This document shows positions 26,466 through 32,403 of a DNA stretch of 32,403 nucleotides, in pieces (position 1 is the stretch's first letter; every line of letters starts with the position of its first letter). The notes beneath the pieces are model-generated. The model searched no databases. It worked only from the letters and a program-made list of their open reading frames with translations, and had not been told where the DNA came from. Location: contig JADKGY010000016.1 of NCBI GenBank assembly GCA_016722045.1, positions 1-32,403 of the forward strand, read 5' to 3'. The position numbers and the translations under genes are program-made. The stretch comes from Candidatus Opimibacter skivensis (GTDB lineage Bacteria > Bacteroidota > Bacteroidia > Chitinophagales > Saprospiraceae).

Positions 26466-27117
26466 TCATGCGTTATTAAATTGCTCCACCCACAATGATT
26501 TATCAGGTAGTAGTACTCCATATTCAATTTGAAAAGGCTTCCATGTTAGGGTATTATAGATAGGTCTTGAAAAGCAAAACGTTCCGGGATTTTCTGCACA
26601 ATACATCTCCATTTTTCGAAAGACTTTACCTCTATCCGAATGACCTCTGTTGATATCAGGTTTTTGAGGAAAAAGGTTAACATCTAATCCGCCTCCCTAA
26701 ACAATGGCCCATGAAATGACCTTTATCCATGCTTTGACCCTGGTCATCCATTAATGGACCACCAAGAAACCCTTTCATTCTTGATTTATCCCTCTTAATA
26801 TCTACCGATATTGATTTACCAAAAAACTGCGACTACCCGATCATCGGAATCTGGTCATATTCTGCCTGACCATGTTCCAACAGTTCCGTTGGAAAATCAA
26901 ACAGAAATTCGAACCCGAGTTGTCTGAATTGCAAAATATTCGTTTTTGCCTCTGACATTTTCGGTAAGTATTACACCAGTGAACAGGCAAAATTTTCTCC
27001 AATGTATTGATTATTTCATTACAATCTTTGACTTCAATACTTTCAAGAATGGATAAATAGGGTATGTTCAGACCTGTATCTTTCATAAACATTGAGAATA
27101 GCGTTGGAAAGATTCAT
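26466..27117 (-). pseudogene. DNA/RNA non-specific endonuclease, polymorphic-toxin type (disrupted)
   Basis: Reading the minus strand from ATG 27117 (MNLSNAILNVYERYRSEHTL) through several frame changes gives an N-terminal helical part, then EAKTNILQFRQLGFEFLFDF and a nuclease domain: GKSISVDIKRDKSRMKGFLG, MDKGHFMGHCLGGG, LDVNLFPQKPDINRG, VFRKMEMYCAENPGTFCFSR and TWKPFQIEYGV. The D-(R/K)-G-H box followed by N-L-x-P-Q and N-R-G is the beta-beta-alpha metal-finger active site of the DNA/RNA non-specific endonuclease (Endonuclea_NS_2) family, which includes contact-dependent and secreted toxins. A TAG at 26835-26833 and indels near 27060, 26960 and 26735 interrupt it; the stop is TGA 26468-26466. 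It may be decayed or mis-sequenced. Confidence 0.65.
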
Positions 27118-27183
27118 GACTTAATTTGTTCAATATTAAAATATGGCAATCCAAGGTATTTTATATTTTATGTATATAATCTT

Positions 27184-27532
27184 TTATTCCAACAAATATT
27201 TCAAAGCTTCATTTACACCGTCCTGAAAATCACCACCGGTTTTGAGGTTAAGCATTTTTGTGATATCTGCAATGTCGGCATATTGAATAAAAGGTCCGTT
27301 TGGATTGATATTATTTTGGGATGACTGAGAGTGATGATAATCAAATCCATATTTTTCTGTTATTGTGCCGCTATTGGTATTAGCAGCCTTTGAAATTGGT
27401 ATTATTCTCAGATAGTCAAAACCCTTTAGCCTTGCCAGTCTCCTGTTCATGATATGATCGATCACAAGATTTCCCAGGTTTTCTTCAGGAAAAACGTTTT
27501 GATAGGCTTTCTATATCCGGTAAAATTAACAT
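27184..27532 (-). pseudogene. Small hypothetical protein beside the endonuclease (one frameshift)
   Basis: Unrecognised. Start ATG 27532 (MLILPDIESLSKRF) overlaps the stop of the preceding gene. Removing one T from a T5 run (27489-27493) joins it to PEENLGNLVIDHIMNRRLAR, then LKGFDYLRIIPISKAANTNS and NPNGPFIQYADIADITKML, ending NEALKYLLE at 27184. About 115 residues, no signal peptide. It lies 66 bp before the nuclease gene. Immunity proteins often neighbour such nucleases, but nothing in the sequence proves that role. Confidence 0.5.
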
Positions 27533-27788
27533 GAACCCAAACCTGCTTGGGTAAACAATATTTCAGATTCGCTTACTTTCCAGATTGCAGATTTTTTAGG
27601 GTCATTTCAGATTCATCCTGGGTCACAACGATGACATTAGTTCGACTGGAATTTTGAAATGTTGAAATAATATGGCCAATATATTTTTCTATTGACTCTT
27701 TGTCTCTTGCAGCTATAGGGACATGAATATCTGAAGGCATTCCATACCTTACTGCAAGAGCCTTTGCTAGTTCGTCAATTGCTTTCAA
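27526..27788 (-). pseudogene. Small hypothetical protein (one frameshift)
   Basis: Unrecognised. The frame opens with TTG 27788 (KAIDELAKALAVRYGMPSDI), continues HVPIAARDKESIEKYIGHII and TNVIVVTQDESEMTLKNL, then stops at 27573. A one-base shift continues KVSESEILFTQAGLGSC to TAA 27528-27526, overlapping the next start codon as in coupled genes. Another protein-like stretch (FREDKGEFLERWGLLE) lies just upstream, near 27790-27840, so the true start may be further out. Cytoplasmic, ~87 residues. Confidence 0.4.
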
Positions 27789-27901
27789 AGATTTAATTAT
27801 TCAAGTAAACCCCATCTTTCCAGAAATTCTCCTTTGTCTTCTCTGAATTGACAAATTGTATTGTCAAATTAAGCACTTCGGATTCCGAATATCAACATTT
27901 T

Positions 27902-30821
27902 CTACTCCACAATTACAATTTTTTCAACTACACTATGTCTGCCAGACATGTCACTGATCTTTAAGATATAAACCCCTGCCGGAAACTCAGAAACATTTAT
28001 AGCCTCTTTTCCGATTTGGGAATATATCAATTGTCCTGTCGTATAATATAGTTTAACGATCAGATCCGTCTGAATATCAGTTGAAAGGTATACTGATTAA
28101 GAAACAGGGTTTAGAGAGAACGCGATTGATTTACCGGCAAGATCATGAGTTTCTGTGATTAACCAGAACCATCACAATCTTCATCAATTCCGTTATTGGA
28201 ATTTCAACGGCCCCAGGATAAATATTGGTTTCTTCATCATTGCAATCATCCTGTGCATAATAACCATCACCATCATTGTCCAACCTCTATATACAATTTC
28301 ATCCAGATAGATTGTTGCCCCATGAGGATTTTGGTCATGATTGGTCACCCAAACAAAACCGATACATACGCTGGATAAGTCCTTCCCGGTAAGATCGATA
28401 TGTTGTTCAGTCCATAGCGTATCCAATAGATATACGTGCGATACAGTTTGAAATGAATTCGTGTATTTTGCTGTATCCGGACGCCCTGTATTAAACTCAG
28501 CATTTTCATTTCCGCTTTGTCCTCTTGCGTAAAATCGAATCTAACTTTTGCATTTGGACCTAAGGTAGATGTTGCTTTTGGAAAATCATATCAGGGTGCA
28601 CTTCCCCAATTATTTATTCGATATTGCCATGCTATTCCGCCAAAACTATCGATTGCAGGTTTATAGAATATTTTTAATGCAGGATTCTCCTGAATATGGT
28701 TTATCCGTAGATGACTCATCAAATTGAAATGAATCACTTTGATAGATGGCGGTTCGTTAAACCATCCAGTGGCATAAAATTTGTTCCAGGCTACTCATCT
28801 TCATGTTAATAGACATAATGCGGAATGACGTCTTTATAGGACAGTTTTGGTGGGGAGGTTAATTCCACTTTATGGAAATTGGAATTCGTTAGATAGATTA
28901 GTTTTAATGTGCCATTTGAGTAATAATAATCTGGTATCGGTTCCTTTTTCCATTTCAGCATCACTGAAATAGAAATACGGAATATTATTACCTGAGCCAT
29001 TAACTTAAAATCTTGATATATTTAATTGATTTTCAGGGCTTGGAACTGCCTGCACGTTAATATCACCTGCTGAGGGCCATCCTGTTTCTCCTAGTCATTG
29101 TTTTATCGGATACTTGACTTTCATGTTCATTACCTTTGAAGGACGTCTTCAACAACAAAATTGATGTGAACCTTATCCCAATATGGATAAATATGAACCA
29201 GGATAGTCATCCTTCCTTTTCAAGGTCCTTAATCATATATTTACCCATTGTATCTAACCATACCCCAGGTTTCTGCATACATTACCGGTAAGTGAGTTGA
29301 ATTTTTACAGATTTTTATATAGTTTTATTCGGGTCTTCAAAAGGAACATCCTCTCAAGAAAGAAAACTTACATTTCACGTTAGACCCTTAAGATGGATTG
29401 AAAGTGAAATTGGAATTTACAATTTTAATTACCTGTTACTAGTCTGGGAATCATTTTCACATAGATTTGGAGTAATGTATGCTCCGGCAAATAATTAATT
29501 CCTATTTCTTCGCATTGTTCAGGGAATTTTTTTCGTGGCCACCGGTACTACTGTATAAACGTATAAGTGAAGTTAATTTTTTGTTCAAGGGCAGGTCCTC
29601 TTTTATTGCAACGATAGATGGATGCACACCGTGGTTAGGATCTTCGACATTATCCTGTATGGACTATAACACAATCCGTAGTAAAGACTATCCAGATGGG
29701 CTGTATTTGGACAATTAATTCTGATGGAACATTCCTTATGGTATCCGTTCCATCACCGAGCTGCCATGTTCATTCGTACCCCAAACAGAAATTGAACCAT
29801 CATTCTTAGAGCTACCGGATACTGAAATCCAGCTTTTACTTCTTCCCAATTTGTATCAAGACTTAGTTGGCGTTATCCTCTGATTATATTTGTTCCATCT
29901 CCAATTTGGCCATCCCCATTTGCGCCCCATGCCCCAGCGTACCATGTTTTAATAGTGAGTATATGGTCGCTTCGGCTGAACTTTGCCAATTTATTTCTTA
30001 CATACCAACTTGAACCGGGCTATGTTAATCGGAAGAGTACCCCAATCCTAATTGCCCAGAAACATTTCGTCCACCGCAAGAGTGATCCATCGTCTTTAGT
30101 AGCTTATTATATATGGCATTCTCCTGTTGAAACATAAATCCATTTTGTACCAGGTTGAATTTGCAAAGGTATGATTTGATCAGTCGAATCTCCGTGTGTG
30201 CCTTTTCCGATTTGTCCAAAATAATTCACGCCCCAAAGCCAGAGAGAACTATCCTTTTTATCGCTGCCGTAAAAGCGTTTCCAGCTGCAACATATTGCCA
30301 TGTATTTTCACTTCCTATTTTAATTGGAGTGTTATGTGCTTCTATTGTTCCATTCCCCAGTTCACCGTGATCATTTGCGCCCCATGCCCAAAGCGTACCA
30401 TCAGTTTTTATGGCAACCGTGGCTCTCCTCTGCAGCTACTAAGTTTCATTAACTTTTATTCCGACTTGTTTTATTATAAATGGTATCATTCTACAGTATA
30501 ATTAACTTCCTAATGATGTCTTAAATCTATTCCATCCGCATGTCCACCCTGTGCCATCGGTTTTAAGAGCGACATTATGAGCATTTCCACCTGCCACTAG
30601 TACCGGGTGACAAACTAGGGCATACTAATAGGGTTTGTCTTATTACTTTGAAGTATTGTTCCATTTCCCAATGGTCCGAAGTGATACCTCCGGTTCAGAG
30701 CGTACTACGGAATGCAGAGCAGAGTATGTAAATGGGCTGCATCAACTTGTTGCCAACATTGACCGTGAATTCCAATTACAAGAAATGGAAAGAGGATAAG
30801 GATGAGTAGGGAGCGTTTCAT
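27902..30821 (-). pseudogene. T9SS-exported RCC1-repeat protein, heavily frameshifted
   Basis: One large exoprotein gene (~970 residues if repaired). ATG 30821 opens a signal peptide MKRSLLILILFPFLVIGIHG. RCC1-type repeats follow in changing frames between ~30600 and ~29700 (LWAWGANDHGELGNGT; SLWLWGVNYFGQIGKGTHGD; WGANGDGQIGDGTN; VSGQLGLGY), which build a seven-blade-like propeller. Next is a beta-sandwich segment resembling a carbohydrate-binding module (AWQYRINNWGSAP; VRFYARGQSGNENAEF; WTEQHIDLTGKDLSSVC; GATIYLDEIVYRG; ~28700-28290). A MopE metal-binding motif follows (NDGDGYYAQDDCNDEE, ~28270-28160). The last part is a type A sorting domain (VYLSTDIQTDLIVKLYYTTG ... VVEKIVIVE) ending at TAG 27904-27902. 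More than ten indels break it. The end architecture matches the 11993-14110 exoprotein. Confidence 0.75.
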
Positions 30822-31016
30822 ATTGAATAATTTTTATAATATGATAAAAAGATAAGCGTATAAAAAGTGTAAATACAAACACGGGAATTCAATAATAATA
30901 AGACTGATAAGTTACAATTTTTTGCCTAGAATATTAAGTTTTTCATTTTTTATTTGCACAATTCAGGAATCTCTCTTGTTATGAGCGAGTTCTGATTCTT
31001 TCCACCTTTAACCCAA

Positions 31017-32403
31017 TGTCCAAAATTCCCTCTCCGAGAGATATCTTCAAAATTCATCACTCCCGCAATCGAGAGGGCAGGCTGGAACAGGGATACCCAT
31101 TTCCTGGAGGAAGTATCATTCACAGACGGGAAAATATACGTCCGTGGAAAACTGACAGGTAGGGGAAAATCAAAGAGGGCTGACTACATCCTTTACTACA
31201 AACCCAATATTCCTATTGCCATTATTGAAGCGAAGGATAATAATCATTCTGTCAGATCGGGTATACAACAAGCATTAGAATATGCCCGGATACTTGATAT
31301 TCCTTGTGTTTTCAGTAGCAATGGTGATGGCTTTCTTTTTCACGATCGCTCTGCAAAGGATTCGAATATTGAATCTGAATTCGATCTCGATCATTTTCCA
31401 TCCCCTGAACAACTCTGGGACAAGTATAAATCCTACAAAGGAATTGTGACTAGTAAGGCAGAGAAAATAGTGGGTCAGGATTACTTCTTCGATGACTTGG
31501 CTAGAAAGCCAAGATACTATCAGCAGATCGCCATCAATCGTACAGTCGAAGCCATCGCAAATGGTCAGAATAGGATTCTCTTGGTCATGGCCACAGGTAC
31601 AGGTAAAACATACACAGCGTTCCAAATCATCCATCGTCTTTGGAAAAGCGGAAATAAAAAGCGGATCCTATTTCTTGCAGATCGAAATGCATTGATCGAT
31701 CAGACGAAGAAATGATTTTTGCAAACACTTCAAAGACAAAATGACCGTAGTGAAAAATCGCATGGTCGATAAAAGCTATGAAGTGTACCTGGCTTTGTAC
31801 CAGGGTCTGACGGGAAATGAAGATGACAAAAATATATACAAACAATTCACACCAGAAAATTTTTGATCTGATCGTCATTGATAAGTGTCATCGGGGCGTG
31901 CTAGTGAAGACAGCGCGTGGCGCGAGATCCTTCAATATTTTAACCAAGCACACAAATTGGTCTCACCGCTACACCGAGAGAAACAAATACGATCATCAAC
32001 ATTGAATATTTCAATGATCCGATTTACACTTACTCACTCAAACAGGGAATAAATGACGGCTTCCTTGCACCTTATCGAGTAATCCGTATCGGATTGAATG
32101 TTGACCTCGAAGGTTATCGTCCTGAATCAGGAAAAGTAGATAAAGTTGGAGTCCCCGTAGAAGACCGGATCTACAATCGCAGGGATTTTGAAAGAACTTT
32201 AGTCATCGATGAGCGCACAGACACAGTAGTAAGAAAGATCTCTGAGTTTTTGAAAGGGTAGATCGCTATGCGAAGACGGTTGTTTTCTGTGCAGATATTG
32301 ATCATGCTGAAAGGATGCGTTCGGCGCTGCAAAATCATAATGCGGATCTGGCAGCAGATAATCCAAAATATGTGATGCAGATCACGGGCGACAATGATGA
32401 AGG
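31017..32403 (+). pseudogene. hsdR: Type I restriction enzyme R subunit, 5' part (frameshifted, cut by window end)
   Basis: HsdR is the ATP-dependent translocase and nuclease of type I restriction systems. ATG 31017 reads MSKIPSPRDIF; a shift then leads to FITPAIERAGWNRDTHFLEE. The PD-(D/E)xK nuclease is visible in ADYILYYKPNIPIAIIEAKD. The superfamily 2 helicase follows: RYYQQIAINRTVEAI (Q-like region), LLVMATGTGKTYTAFQII (Walker A) and FDLIVIDKCHRG where DECHRG is usual. Further on are EDSAWREILQYFNQ, NIEYFNDPIYTYSLKQGIND, GFLAPYRVIRIGLNVDLEG, IYNRRDFERTLVIDERTD and VFCADIDHAERMRSAL. Frame breaks occur near 31050, 31710, 31860, 31905, 32000 and 32260. HsdM and HsdS, if present, lie outside the window. 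Confidence 0.9.

Noticed and set aside
29479..29718. Plus-strand 79-residue frame
   Set aside because: It is antisense to the disrupted RCC1-repeat exoprotein, whose repeats are recognisable on the minus strand.

Overview
The window reads as chromosomal DNA of a Bacteroidota bacterium, probably a Saprospiria/Chitinophaga-type relative. The signs are two secreted proteins ending in type IX secretion (T9SS) sorting domains, a head-GIN (DUF2807) adhesin-like protein, short signal peptides of the MKKF...GQ kind, few clear Shine-Dalgarno sites and an AT-rich base composition. No rRNA, tRNA, CRISPR array or insertion sequence was recognised.

Left part (1-5.8 kb): small housekeeping genes, nearly all interrupted by one-base frameshifts. 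In order they are the start of thymidine kinase (-), a Bacteroidota conserved protein (+), a rhomboid protease (+), a head-GIN protein (+), murQ (-), a bacilliredoxin (-), trpF (+), a DUF2628-like membrane protein (-) and a small cytochrome c lipoprotein (-). The spacers carry unusual short-period tandem repeats that often begin at a stop codon.

Middle part (6-18.2 kb): mostly intact genes. These are an LtrA-family membrane protein (+), a secreted Met-rich protein (+), then a long minus-strand run. That run holds an S8 (kexin-like) peptidase with a lamin-tail domain, a lipocalin, an outer-membrane beta-barrel, a solitary HicB antitoxin, a large T9SS exoprotein, an amidohydrolase with a transmembrane insertion, a coiled-coil/beta-barrel protein and a small unknown protein.

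Candidate system (18.5-26.4 kb): two divergent operons share a 136-bp spacer. Leftward run a metallo-beta-lactamase-fold hydrolase (ComEC-like) and a patatin-like phospholipase with two membrane helices. Rightward run a trypsin-like protease with two membrane helices, a small secreted protein and a secreted TPR protein, with overlapping reading frames. An MBL plus trypsin pair recalls type I AVAST and related conflict systems, but no STAND NTPase is present, and the patatin and the exported partners make this arrangement distinctive. The patatin gene is visibly more AT-rich than its neighbour.

Right part (26.4-32.4 kb): again heavily frameshifted. It holds a DNA/RNA non-specific endonuclease resembling polymorphic toxins, two small companion genes, a RCC1-repeat T9SS exoprotein (all -), and the 5' part of a type I restriction subunit HsdR (+) running off the window. 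Frameshifts cluster at both ends of the window and several fall in homopolymers, which suggests poorly polished contig ends at least as strongly as real gene decay.
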